Origin: Aeromicrobium stalagmiti
GTDB taxonomy: Bacteria; Actinomycetota; Actinomycetes; Propionibacteriales; Nocardioidaceae
Length of the DNA: 64,000 bases
Assembly: GCF_013283745.1 (NCBI RefSeq)
Contig: NZ_JABSTZ010000001.1
Coordinates: 1,258,406 to 1,322,405, forward strand
Direction: 5' to 3'
Shown one piece after another: positions 17,693-26,413 of the stretch (positions within the stretch are counted from its first letter, which is position 1; every line of letters starts with the position of its first letter). The notes beneath the pieces are model-generated. The model ran no database searches, was not told the origin of the DNA, and saw only the letters and a program-made list of their open reading frames with translations. A program made the position numbers and the translations under genes.

Positions 17693-19798
17693 GTGGCACA
17701 GCACCGGTCGAACCGACGCATGATCGGTGGCCACGTCCTCCGGGCAGACATCCAGGCACTGCGCGCGCTCGCGGTGGCGTCGGTCGTGGTCTACCACCTC
17801 TGGCCCGACTTCCTCCCGGGCGGCTTCGTCGGCGTCGACGTCTTCTTCGTCATCAGCGGCTTCCTCATCACCGACCACCTGGCGCGCGAGGTGGACCGCA
17901 CCGGTGCGATCGGGCTCCGTCGCTTCTGGGCGGCCCGCGCGCGGCGGCTCCTGCCGGCGTCGTTGCTGGTGCTGCTCGTCACCGCCGTCACCGTGCTGGT
18001 GGCGGTGCCGCGGAGCCTGCAGGAGCGATTCTTCTCCGAGATCATCGCGTCAGCGCTCTACGTCCAGAACTGGAAGCTCGCCGGCGACTCGGTCGACTAT
18101 CTCGGCGCCGACAACCTGCCGTCGGCGTCCCAGCACTTCTGGAGCCTCTCGGTCGAGGAGCAGTTCTACGTCGGGCTGCCGGTGGTGATCATGGTCGCCA
18201 TCCTCGTGGCGCGCACGTTCGTCCTCGACAAGTACCGCGCGATCTTCGGCGTCCTCGTGGTCGTCACCGCCGCGTCGTTCGTCTACTCGCTCCACCTGAG
18301 CTCGGCGAGCCCGGGCACCGCCTACTTCTCGACGCTCACGCGGGCGTGGGAGTTCGGCCTCGGCGGCGTCGCGGCGTTCGCGCCCCCGCTGCTCGTGACG
18401 CTGACCCGCCGCGGACGCCTGGTGGTCGGCATCGCGACGGCCGTGGCCACGGTCACGATCCTCACCTCGATGTTCGTCATCGACGGCAGCACCGAGTTCC
18501 CCGGATGGGCCGCGGTGCTCCCCGTCGTCGGCACGGCCGTCATCCTGCGCTGGGGTGCCCCGACGTTCATGACGGGGGTCGGCCAGCTGGCACCGGTCGC
18601 GGTGCTCGGTCGCATCTCCTACTCGCTCTACCTGTGGCACTGGCCGCTGATCGTCATGGTCCCGATCATCACGCTCCACCCGCTCACGGGCGTCGAGAAG
18701 ATCCTCATCCTCGTCGGTGCACTGGTGCTCTCGTGGCTGTCGACGACCTGCTTCGAGGAGCCCGTCCGCTTCTGGTCGATCCCGCGGCTGCGCTCGTCGC
18801 ACGTGCTGGGCGGCGTCCTGGTCGCGATGATCCCCGTGCTCGTCGTCGCCTACTCCGGGCGGGCCTACGTCGAGGGCGAGCGCCAGGACGAGATCCGGGC
18901 GGCGGCCGCGGTCCTCGACGAGCTGCCGCCGTGCCTGGGCGCCGCGGCGATCGATGCCGACGCCACCGGCTGCGGTGATCCCGAGCTCGAGCCGCTCACG
19001 GTCGTCGACCCGGCCATGGCCGCCGAGGACGATCCGAGCTTCAACGACTGCTGGGCCACCCATGGCGTCGAGAAGCTCAACATCTGCACGTTCGGGCCCA
19101 AGAGCGGCTTCGACCTGCACCTGTTCGCCGTCGGTGACTCGCACACCGCGGCGCTGCTCGAGGCCTACAAGTACATCGCCAAGAAGAACAACTGGCGCAT
19201 CGACGTCGCCGGTCACGCCGGCTGCTACTGGACGACGGCCACGATCGACCTCGACGGTGACGTGCAGGAGTCGAGCTGCCGCGCCTGGCAGGCCAACCTG
19301 GCCGACCACCTGCGCACCACCACCGACACCTACGACGCCGTCCTGGCGACCCATGCGACGAGCCTCGGCATCACCGACAGGCCCGAGGGGCTCGACCGTG
19401 ACGAGACGATCGTGAAGGGCCTGGTCGACGCCTGGCAGCAGACCGACGCGCCGGTCGTGGCGATCGTCGACAACCCGCGCAGCACCGACAACAACGCGCA
19501 GTGCGTCGAGCGCTACGGCGTCAGCGACCCGCAGCGGTGCGGCACGACCCGGGCCTACGGGCTGCGCCGCTTCGACGGCAACGCGGAGGCGGTCGCCATG
19601 AGCGACCGGGCGACCCTCCTCGACATGACCGACTACTACTGCACCGACACCCGGTGCCCGTCGGTCATCGGAGGCGTCTCGGTCTATCGCGACCAGACCC
19701 ACCTGACCAGCACCTACGTCCGCACCCTCGCTCCGTTCCTCGACGCGCGGGTCGAGGCCGCGCTCCGTGACCTGAAGGTGCTGCCCACCTCGCCCTGA
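17693..19798 (+). CDS. Acyltransferase-3 / SGNH fusion, O-acetyltransferase (OafA-like)
   Basis: A 701-residue protein. The N-terminal ~380 residues form a ten-helix acyltransferase-3 membrane domain: the first helix has RADIQALRALAV, followed by VVVYHLWPDFLPGGFVGVDVFFVISGFLI with the conserved R...H and GGFVGVD/FFVISG motifs. The C-terminal ~300 residues are a periplasmic SGNH hydrolase-like domain, with block I in LFAVGDSHTAALL and the late DQTHLT (Asp and His). It probably transfers acetyl groups from cytoplasmic acyl-CoA to cell-surface glycans or peptidoglycan. It begins with GTG after a clear -10. No glycan synthesis genes are adjacent. Confidence 0.9.
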   Translation: MAQHRSNRRMIGGHVLRADIQALRALAVASVVVYHLWPDFLPGGFVGVDVFFVISGFLITDHLAREVDRTGAIGLRRFWAARARRLLPASLLVLLVTAVTVLVAVPRSLQERFFSEIIASALYVQNWKLAGDSVDYLGADNLPSASQHFWSLSVEEQFYVGLPVVIMVAILVARTFVLDKYRAIFGVLVVVTAASFVYSLHLSSASPGTAYFSTLTRAWEFGLGGVAAFAPPLLVTLTRRGRLVVGIATAVATVTILTSMFVIDGSTEFPGWAAVLPVVGTAVILRWGAPTFMTGVGQLAPVAVLGRISYSLYLWHWPLIVMVPIITLHPLTGVEKILILVGALVLSWLSTTCFEEPVRFWSIPRLRSSHVLGGVLVAMIPVLVVAYSGRAYVEGERQDEIRAAAAVLDELPPCLGAAAIDADATGCGDPELEPLTVVDPAMAAEDDPSFNDCWATHGVEKLNICTFGPKSGFDLHLFAVGDSHTAALLEAYKYIAKKNNWRIDVAGHAGCYWTTATIDLDGDVQESSCRAWQANLADHLRTTTDTYDAVLATHATSLGITDRPEGLDRDETIVKGLVDAWQQTDAPVVAIVDNPRSTDNNAQCVERYGVSDPQRCGTTRAYGLRRFDGNAEAVAMSDRATLLDMTDYYCTDTRCPSVIGGVSVYRDQTHLTSTYVRTLAPFLDARVEAALRDLKVLPTSP

Positions 19799-19857
19799 CC
19801 GTCGACCGTGCCTGATCGGTGCGCCCGAGAGGAGTCGGTGGTCCGTACGATGAAGAC

Positions 19858-20490
19858 ATGATGTTCAGACGGGTCCGCGGCATGGGGTCACAGGCCAACG
19901 CCGCAGCGGGTGGGTTCGCGTCGCGGGTCGACGGACAGTCGACCGAGGTCGCGGCGAGGGCCGCCCAGATGATCTCCGTGGCGGTGCGGCTGATGCGCAT
20001 CCCGACCGCGGTCGTCGGGTCGCTGCCCGTCCCGTTCGTGCTGATGACGCTGGTGCTGGGGGTCCTGGCCGACGGCGCCGTGGCGTTCGTCATCCTGGCC
20101 TTCGGGATCGTCATGCTGGCCGTGTCGGTCGCCTTCTGGGCGCGGCGGGCACGGGTCCTCGCCGCCGTCCGGGAGCCTGATCAGCTGGCGACCGAGCTCG
20201 CGATCATGATCAGCCTCACCGACAAGGTCGAGGAGACCCGCGGGGCGCTGTCGCAGATCGCCGGTGGCGAGGGGTGGCGCCTGCTCACCCGGCTCCGGGG
20301 GGTCTGGAAGGGCGCCACGATGACTGGCCGCTGGATCGAGGGCGTCGGAGACCTGCCGCGGGCGAAGTACTTCGGCCCGCCCAAGATCGGCACGAGCGTC
20401 ACGCTCACGGTGGCGGCGCTCTGGCTGGTGCCGATCTCGATCGTCGTCGCGCTGTTCTCGCTCGTCGGCACGATCGCCGGCTCGATCTAG
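19858..20490 (+). CDS. Hypothetical membrane protein
   Basis: A 210-residue protein of no family that I recognise. It has an amphipathic N-terminus (FRRVRGMGSQANAAAGG), a pair of membrane helices (about residues 55-100), a cytosolic alpha-helical middle containing RARVLAAVREPDQLATELAIMI, and one C-terminal helix (about 178-205). The start at ATG 19858 follows TACGAT by 6 bases; ATG at 19861 follows immediately. Its end overlaps by 4 bases with the end of the convergent 20487-22868 gene. Confidence 0.65.
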   Translation: MMFRRVRGMGSQANAAAGGFASRVDGQSTEVAARAAQMISVAVRLMRIPTAVVGSLPVPFVLMTLVLGVLADGAVAFVILAFGIVMLAVSVAFWARRARVLAAVREPDQLATELAIMISLTDKVEETRGALSQIAGGEGWRLLTRLRGVWKGATMTGRWIEGVGDLPRAKYFGPPKIGTSVTLTVAALWLVPISIVVALFSLVGTIAGSI

Positions 20491-22868
20491 GGAGCCAGCT
20501 CGGTCAGTGACGCCCGGGCGGCGTCGTCGAGGTCCGTGGCGCGGCGCCCTGCGTCGAGTGCGAACTGGGCCACCCGGCCGGCGAAGCGCGGATGGCCCTC
20601 CGCGGCGAGCCGGTGAGCCAGCTCCGACAACGCGGCGAAGTCGTAGGCGACGACTGCGCGGGCGAACGCCTGCCACACCGCCGGCGTGCCCGTCGGGTCG
20701 ACGACGTCGTCGACTGCGGCGAGCAGACGTGGCCCGATCCGGGGCCCGTCGATCAGCACGGCCACGCCGAGGGCGTCCACCTCGATCGTGAGCAGGCCGT
20801 GCTGGTGCGCCTCGTCGGCGAGGTCCTCGAGGATCTCGAGCGCCCGCTCGGGATCTGCCAGTGCGTCGTGGGCCAGGGCCTGCGCCAGGCGCCGGTCGAG
20901 GTCGTTCTGCCGTCGCTGGTGCACCGGATGCGCCTCGGACGAGGCGAGCAGCGCCGATGCCTCCTCGTGGCGCCCGAGGACGGCGAGCACGTGGGCCGCG
21001 ACGGCCTCGACCCAGCCGCGGAACCGCAGGGCGTCGCTCTCGGCGGACCGGGTCAGGAAGAGCTGGGCATTGGCCAGCGCCATGTCGGGGCGGCCGCGCA
21101 TCAGGGCCAGGAGGCCGGCCATGAGGAGCCCGAGTCGTCCGCCCAGCCCGTAGCGGACGCAGTGGGCCTGATAGCGGTCGAGGAGGTCCTGGCCGTCGTC
21201 GAGCTGCATGGCCGACAGGTGCGCCATGAACAGGATCTCGCGGACGGGGTCGATGAGGGCAGCGCTCGCGTCGATCTCGGGAGACTCCAGCATCGCCACG
21301 GCGATGCGTCCTGAGTGCACGGCCTCGGCGAGCCGGCCGGCATGGCGCAGCAAGGCGGCGAGCACGGCATGGGCCAGCGCCTCGTTGACGGGGGAGAGGT
21401 CGCCCGACAGGGTCCGCGAGCGCACCGTCCTGATCATCTCGGGGCTCGTCTCGGAGAAGGCGTCCGTGTAGAGCTCGGCGAGCTCGACCACGATCGTCCG
21501 GCGGCGCCGGGTCGGTGCGTCGTGGTGCGGCCCGACGGCGCGCTCCCGCAGCAGCTGTCGCTCCTCCTCGGTCACGATCCGGGTCGCCCAGCGCATCAGG
21601 TGCAGCAGCTCGTCCTCGGGCACCTGCGCGGGGTCCAGGGTGGCGAGCAGGGCGCGAAGACCGTCCAGGTCGCCCACCTGGATGAGGGCGTGGGCGCGCT
21701 CCTGCTGCGTCGTCAGCGGGTCCGCCGTCGTCCGGCCGGGCGCCGTGAACTCCACCGTGCGGCGGTACAGACCCCGTCGATTGGCCTCGCGCGCTGCCAG
21801 TCGCGCCAGCCGGGGACCCACGCTCACGCCGCTCGCCGAGCACCAACGGACCGTCCGGATCACGCTCTCGGGCCGGTGGATCGAGATCTCCAGCCGGTCG
21901 GCGTACGCGTGCCACAGCTCTGACATGCGGGCGGCTGACATCGCGGCCACCACAGCCTCGGCCTCCAGGGCGTCGAGCATCGTGAGGACGCCGTCACGTC
22001 GGCGCAGGGCGCCGTGGCGCACGGCGAACGCGATGACGGCAGGGTCGAGGCAGGCGGAGGCCTCCGTCGCGTCGACCTCGCCGATGAGCGCGACCAGGTC
22101 GACGAGCGTCACCGTCTCGGGACGCCCTCCGAGTCGCTCGGCCGAGAGCGGCCGCCGCCGGTGCGGCAGTGCCAGCCGGAAGGCCTCGAGGCGCTCGGGG
22201 TCGACCATGACCACCCCCTCGGCGCGGACGAGTGCACCGGCCTCGTCGAGCAGGTCACCGATGTCGCAGAGGCTGCCGTAGGACCCTTGGGAGCGTTCCT
22301 CCACGAAGCCGACGAGCACGTCGTGCGGGATCGCGCCGAGTCGCGCCCGGAGCAGACGCTCGATCGTCGTCCGGTCGAGGGGATCGAGGTCGACCCGCTC
22401 GGACATCGCCGCGAGGCGCGGGACGGCCGCCACGGCCTCAGGTGTCACGGCGAGCACGATCAACAGGTCGCGGGCGACGGCAAGGTCGGCCAGGACGTCG
22501 ATGCTCTCCTCGTCGGCGAATCCCGCATCGCCCAGCAGCAGGACGGGGCATGGCCCCTCCTGGGCGCGGACGAGCTCGGCGAGCGTCGAGGCGACCTGCT
22601 CGGGTGGCGTCGACGGATCGCCCCCGAGCGCCGCGAGCAGGCGAGCGACGGTGCGACCGGCCCGCTCGCCGTCGTCGTGACGGCAGGCGTGCTGCCACAC
22701 CACGCCGTCGGCGGTCTCCGCCACGGCACGGCCGAGGCGGTGCCGGTTCGACCCCGGGGCACCGACGATCAGCAGCACGCCGCGCCGCTCGAGCAGCGCA
22801 CGGGCCGCGTCGACGACATCGTCGGAGAAGGCGGGGGGCCACCGACGAGCGGCCTGGTGTGCATTCAC
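20487..22868 (-). CDS. HTH-less LuxR/MalT-like (STAND) ATPase-related protein, paralogue 1
   Basis: A 793-residue protein. The N-terminal ~220 residues have the layout of the ATPase domain of large LuxR-family regulators, followed by helical TPR-like repeats (about 300-780). The P-loop position reads VGAPGSNRHRLG (35-46), so the lysine and Ser/Thr of Walker A are replaced by Arg and His. The Walker B region is VLLLGDAGFADEES (near 110-123), again without the usual DD or DE pair. The family normally ends with a LuxR helix-turn-helix; here the protein stops straight after the helical region (DLDDAARASLTELAP). It is a paralogue of the next gene upstream, sharing blocks such as VDPTGTPAVWQ and the AGRRATDL ending. 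A regulatory or scaffold role is inferred; substrate and partner are unknown. Confidence 0.75.
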   Translation of the reverse strand: MNAHQAARRWPPAFSDDVVDAARALLERRGVLLIVGAPGSNRHRLGRAVAETADGVVWQHACRHDDGERAGRTVARLLAALGGDPSTPPEQVASTLAELVRAQEGPCPVLLLGDAGFADEESIDVLADLAVARDLLIVLAVTPEAVAAVPRLAAMSERVDLDPLDRTTIERLLRARLGAIPHDVLVGFVEERSQGSYGSLCDIGDLLDEAGALVRAEGVVMVDPERLEAFRLALPHRRRPLSAERLGGRPETVTLVDLVALIGEVDATEASACLDPAVIAFAVRHGALRRRDGVLTMLDALEAEAVVAAMSAARMSELWHAYADRLEISIHRPESVIRTVRWCSASGVSVGPRLARLAAREANRRGLYRRTVEFTAPGRTTADPLTTQQERAHALIQVGDLDGLRALLATLDPAQVPEDELLHLMRWATRIVTEEERQLLRERAVGPHHDAPTRRRRTIVVELAELYTDAFSETSPEMIRTVRSRTLSGDLSPVNEALAHAVLAALLRHAGRLAEAVHSGRIAVAMLESPEIDASAALIDPVREILFMAHLSAMQLDDGQDLLDRYQAHCVRYGLGGRLGLLMAGLLALMRGRPDMALANAQLFLTRSAESDALRFRGWVEAVAAHVLAVLGRHEEASALLASSEAHPVHQRRQNDLDRRLAQALAHDALADPERALEILEDLADEAHQHGLLTIEVDALGVAVLIDGPRIGPRLLAAVDDVVDPTGTPAVWQAFARAVVAYDFAALSELAHRLAAEGHPRFAGRVAQFALDAGRRATDLDDAARASLTELAP

Positions 22869-22943
22869 GGCGAGCCCCGTTCCCGTCTCATCAGCCCCGG
22901 CCAGAAGGCTAGGGCAGATGTTGGGTCCCCGTCACCCACCTGC

Positions 22944-25361
22944 TCAGGTCCGGTCGACGTGGCGGTGCGACATGGGATCGGCCAGCTGCTGGAGGTGGGA
23001 CCGGGTGTCAGCATCGAGATCGGTCTTGCGGCGAGCCATGTCGAGCACGTACTGCGCGACCTCGGCAGCGAACAGGTGGGCACCACGCTCGTGCAGGTCG
23101 TCGGCAAGCTTTGCCAGGGCTGGGATGTCGTAGTCACGCGCTGCCCACGCGAAGCGCTGCCAGATCGCCGGAGTGCCCGACGGGTCGACGAGCCCGTCGA
23201 CGGCCTGCAGCAGCATGGGCAGGTGGGGCGGGCCTCCGATCTGCACGCTGAGGACCGCAGCGTCGATCTCGGAGAGGCGCAGACCGCGCTCGCGGGCCTC
23301 GTCCATCACCCCGGCGAGGATGACCAGGGCCTCCTCGGGCTCGGCGAGCGCGTCGTGGGCGCACGCCTGCGTGATCCGCCGCTCGAGGTCGTGCTGGACC
23401 CGGTCCGCCGGGTGGCTCGTCGAGATCTCGAGCATCTCGCGGGCCTCGTCCGGGCGCTCGACCTGGACGAGGATCTGGGCGAGCATGCCTTCGACCCATC
23501 CGCGGATCTGGTGCGGGTCGTGACGTCGAAGCCCCGCCAGGCAGAGGCGGGCGTTGACCAGGGCCTGCTGGACGTCGCCGCGGAAGAGCTCGAGCAGCCC
23601 CCGCAGCGCCGTGGTCATCCGTCCGCTGCCGGCGTGGCCGAAGATGCCCGAGGAGTAGGCCTGGATCGCTTGCTCGGCACCGGCCAGGTCGACGGCCGAG
23701 ATCAGGGCGAGGATCTGGCACTCGCGAGTGACGTCGAGGTGGAAGGCACTGACGGTCTCGGGGCACTGGAGCAGGATCTGCAGGGCGAACTCGGCCGACT
23801 CGACCGCCTGCACGGGGTGTCCTGAGTGCCTCTGCACCAGCGACAGCGCGGTGAAGGCCGCCGCCTGGTTGTGAGGCGAGAGCCGGCCGGAGAACGTGAG
23901 GGTGCGCAGCTGGTGGGTCAGCTCGTCCCCGCCCTCGAAGAACGCTCGCTCGAGCAGGCCGGCCAGCGTGTTCACGGCCGCGCGTCGCCGCGCCTCCTCG
24001 GGGTCTGTCGCCGCGATCGCCTGGTCCACCAGCCGTGCCCGGACCGGGCCGGAGGCGAGGCGAGAGGTCCATCGCAGATAGGGGAGCAGCTCGTCCTCGG
24101 TGAGCTCGCTCGGCTCCAGCGACGCGAACATCTCGCTCAGGGCGGTGGTGTCGCCAAGCTCGACCAGCGCGAAGGCGCGTTCGATGGGCTCGACGACGAT
24201 CCCCGACTCGTTGTGGTCGGGATGCGTGTAGACCAGGGTGCGGCGGTGACGCCCGGACAGGTTGGCCTCACGGGCCGCGCGCCCGGCCAGCTCGACCGGG
24301 AGGAGGCGTCCGGCGGTGCGCCACCAGTCGGCTGCGTGCAGGGCGACCCCCGGACGCTCGAGCGACGACGTCAGCACGCCGGCGAACCGGTCGAAGAGCT
24401 CGATCTGTCGCTCACGCGGCATGGTGCGCTGGACGAACGTCGACTCGGCCCGGGACGTGAACGCCAGTCCGGCCCCGAGCGTGCGCAGCGTGCCGTGACG
24501 CAGGGCGCCGTCGATCGTGTCGTCGTCGAGGTGGCGCCGCGCCTCCTCGAGGTCGAGCTCACCCAGCAGCGCGGTCAGGTGGATGACGTCGCTGACCGCG
24601 TCGCCGCCTCCCAGTCGTTCCACCACGGGGGGTGCCCAGAGGCCGGCCAGCCGGTCGGCCGTGGCGGCGGAGCCGGCAGGGTTCACGACGAGGACGCCCT
24701 CGACGGGAACGATCATCCCGGAGTCGAACGCGGCGTCGCTGACCTCGCGGATGACGCCGTAGGAGCCCTCGGTGCGCTCGACGAGCAGCTCGACGACGGT
24801 CGGGTGTGGTGCTGCTCCGAATCGCAGCCGGAGCAGCTCGCTGATGGTGGGACGGTCCAGCGGCGGGATGTCGATGACCTCGGCGACCGACAGCAGTCGC
24901 TGCTGCTCGGAGACGGTCTCGGGCGTGAGCGTGGCGATCAGGCGGATGTCGCCCGTGGCGGAGAGACGGATCAGCACCTCGATGCTCTCGGGATCACACA
25001 GGTCGGCGTTGGCGATGATGAGCACCGGCGCGACCTCGACGAGGCCGCGCAGGATCTGTCGGACTTCGGCCTCGGCCGTGTGGACCGTGTCGGTGTGGTC
25101 GAGGTGGAGGCCGGTCAGCAGCTGCTGCACGGCGAAGAAGCGCAGGTCGTCCTCGCCGAGACGTGCGACGTGCCGGGTCCACACGGGGCCCTCCGGCACT
25201 CCGGCGACGTCGGCAGCGAGGCGGTTGCGGCTCCCGCCGAGCGGGCCCACGATGACCAGCACCGACCGGCGCTCGAGGAGCTGTCGGGCCTGGGAGATGA
25301 ACGCGGCCGAAAACGGAGCCGGCCATGGGCCAGCCGGCTTCGCGTTCCTCGGTTCCGACAT
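22944..25361 (-). CDS. HTH-less LuxR/MalT-like (STAND) ATPase-related protein, paralogue 2
   Basis: An 805-residue paralogue of the adjacent downstream gene, with the same order: N-terminal FSAAFISQARQLLERRS, degenerate P-loop VGPLGGSRNRLA (38-49), Walker B region VLIIANADLCDPES, then helical repeats and a matching end (VDPSGTPAIWQ, MARRKTDLDADTRSHLQQL). It too lacks a C-terminal helix-turn-helix. Key ATPase residues are missing in both copies, and in different ways (GSNRH against GSRNR), which suggests independent drift after loss of ATP hydrolysis or a changed nucleotide site. The start has a 30-base leader with AGAAGAGCGG. It is divergent from the decapeptide-repeat gene. The 75 bases between the two paralogues hold a TAGCCT-type -10, so the second may also be transcribed alone. 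Confidence 0.75.
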   Translation of the reverse strand: MSEPRNAKPAGPWPAPFSAAFISQARQLLERRSVLVIVGPLGGSRNRLAADVAGVPEGPVWTRHVARLGEDDLRFFAVQQLLTGLHLDHTDTVHTAEAEVRQILRGLVEVAPVLIIANADLCDPESIEVLIRLSATGDIRLIATLTPETVSEQQRLLSVAEVIDIPPLDRPTISELLRLRFGAAPHPTVVELLVERTEGSYGVIREVSDAAFDSGMIVPVEGVLVVNPAGSAATADRLAGLWAPPVVERLGGGDAVSDVIHLTALLGELDLEEARRHLDDDTIDGALRHGTLRTLGAGLAFTSRAESTFVQRTMPRERQIELFDRFAGVLTSSLERPGVALHAADWWRTAGRLLPVELAGRAAREANLSGRHRRTLVYTHPDHNESGIVVEPIERAFALVELGDTTALSEMFASLEPSELTEDELLPYLRWTSRLASGPVRARLVDQAIAATDPEEARRRAAVNTLAGLLERAFFEGGDELTHQLRTLTFSGRLSPHNQAAAFTALSLVQRHSGHPVQAVESAEFALQILLQCPETVSAFHLDVTRECQILALISAVDLAGAEQAIQAYSSGIFGHAGSGRMTTALRGLLELFRGDVQQALVNARLCLAGLRRHDPHQIRGWVEGMLAQILVQVERPDEAREMLEISTSHPADRVQHDLERRITQACAHDALAEPEEALVILAGVMDEARERGLRLSEIDAAVLSVQIGGPPHLPMLLQAVDGLVDPSGTPAIWQRFAWAARDYDIPALAKLADDLHERGAHLFAAEVAQYVLDMARRKTDLDADTRSHLQQLADPMSHRHVDRT

Positions 25362-25416
25362 CGTTCCGCTCTTCTCGTCCGGCCCCTGGACGCCTCAAAC
25401 GATAGACCCGACGGTC

Positions 25417-25428
25417 ATGTCGCGACAT
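25417..25428. promoter_or_regulatory. Perfect 12-bp palindrome in divergent promoter region
   Basis: ATGTCGCGACAT lies in the 118-base gap between the second STAND-like gene and the decapeptide-repeat gene. It is a candidate operator shared by both promoters. Confidence 0.45.
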
Positions 25429-25443
25429 TCGGCCCGCCAGATC

Positions 25444-25473
25444 GTGACATCGGGAGTGTCAAGGTCCTACGCT
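25444..25473 (+). promoter_or_regulatory. Promoter of decapeptide-repeat gene
   Basis: GTGACA (25444-25449, five of six bases of TTGACA) is followed after 18 bases by TACGCT (25468-25473), 6 bases before the ATG. An inverted repeat TGACA-N7-TGTCA (25445-25461) overlaps the -35, a possible repressor site. Confidence 0.55.
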
Positions 25474-25479
25474 TCCGGC

Positions 25480-26208
25480 ATGGATCTTCGCGGAGTCGCC
25501 CTGTTGCCCCTGCGAGTCACGGTGGCTGCCACCCAGGCGACCCTGGGTCTGGGCCAGCTGGCCTCGCCCAACGGTCCGATCCTGCGCGAGGGCGGCTACG
25601 CGACCCGCTTCGCACAGCTGTTCGCCGAGGGTGGACTGCTCGATCAGCTGGCCAGGATCCTCGCGGACGAGCGGGGGCCCATCGGGCTGGCCAACACCTT
25701 TGCCGACCTCACGTCGGACGACCGGCCGATCGGCAAGGCGCTGGCCCGCGACGGCCTGCTGGACCGCATGGCCGACGAGGACGGCCCCTTCGTCCGGCTG
25801 CTCGAGGCCGGAGGACCGCTCGACCGGGCACTGTCCGAGGACGGTCCGCTCTACCGATTCCTCGCGCCGGGCGGCCCGCTCGACCGGTTGCTCGCCGAGG
25901 AGGGCGCGCTCGACCGGGTGCTGGCCGAGGACGGGCTCCTCGAGCAGCTGCTGGCTGACGACGGCATCCTGGAGAAGCTCCTCGCGCCGGGCGGCACCCT
26001 CGACCAGCTGATCTCGCTGGGGGCGACGTTCGACGCGATCGTGCCCCGCCTCGAGGCCCTCGGGCACGCGATCCCCACCCTCAACAGCGCGGTCACGGTG
26101 CTCAGCGGTGCGGTGGAGCCGCTCGGTGCCCTGGCCGGACGTCTTCCGGGTGGACGGCGCCGACCCGCGGTCGAGCCGTTCGTCACTGCCGCGCCCGACG
26201 TGGACTGA
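25480..26208 (+). CDS. Protein built of tandem 10-residue repeats, unknown function
   Basis: A 242-residue protein. From residue 31 to 190 the sequence runs in an exact 10-residue register. The best copies are residues 91-180, nine consecutive units of the form [D/G]-G-x-L-[D/E]-x-L-L-A-[E/P], for example DGPLYRFLAP, GGPLDRLLAE and DGLLEQLLAD. Each unit has an acidic/glycine turn then a short amphipathic helix. N-terminal residues 1-30 are hydrophobic (VALLPLRVTVAATQATLGLGQL), and the C-terminus has another amphipathic stretch (LNSAVTVLSGAVEPLGALAG) and a basic RRRP. It may pack as a helical solenoid or bind a membrane or storage surface. I do not recognise the family. It has a leaderless promoter, and a 54-aa gene follows 3 bases after its stop. 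Confidence 0.7.
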   Translation: MDLRGVALLPLRVTVAATQATLGLGQLASPNGPILREGGYATRFAQLFAEGGLLDQLARILADERGPIGLANTFADLTSDDRPIGKALARDGLLDRMADEDGPFVRLLEAGGPLDRALSEDGPLYRFLAPGGPLDRLLAEEGALDRVLAEDGLLEQLLADDGILEKLLAPGGTLDQLISLGATFDAIVPRLEALGHAIPTLNSAVTVLSGAVEPLGALAGRLPGGRRRPAVEPFVTAAPDVD

Positions 26209-26211
26209 GCC

Positions 26212-26376
26212 ATGATCGACGTCCCGCAGACCCGCAGCAACCGTTTCTCGCGGCTGCCGGCTCGCGTGCGGCTCGAGGACACCGTCACCTCCTGCGACAC
26301 CGAGCCGGTGCCCGACCCCGAGGGCGGCCGCGACACCGACCGTGACTTCCTGATCCGCTACGGCTTCGGCCTCTGA
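26212..26376 (+). CDS. Small hypothetical protein (54 aa)
   Basis: This ATG-initiated frame begins 3 bases after the stop of the decapeptide-repeat gene, so it is probably translated with it. The predicted 54-residue protein is polar and acidic: basic near the start (TRSNRFSRLPARVR) and Asp/Glu-rich afterwards, with one Cys and the ending RDFLIRYGFGL. Codon third positions are strongly G/C, in keeping with coding. No known family is visible. Confidence 0.55.
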   Translation: MIDVPQTRSNRFSRLPARVRLEDTVTSCDTEPVPDPEGGRDTDRDFLIRYGFGL

Positions 26377-26413
26377 GGGGAATGGTCGGGGCGACTCGTC
26401 CGTTGCCTCTCGT

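Noticed and set aside
19888-21915. A 675-codon minus-strand frame across the membrane protein and the first STAND-like gene
   Set aside because: Its translation is Arg/Pro-rich with no domain, and it overlaps two better frames.
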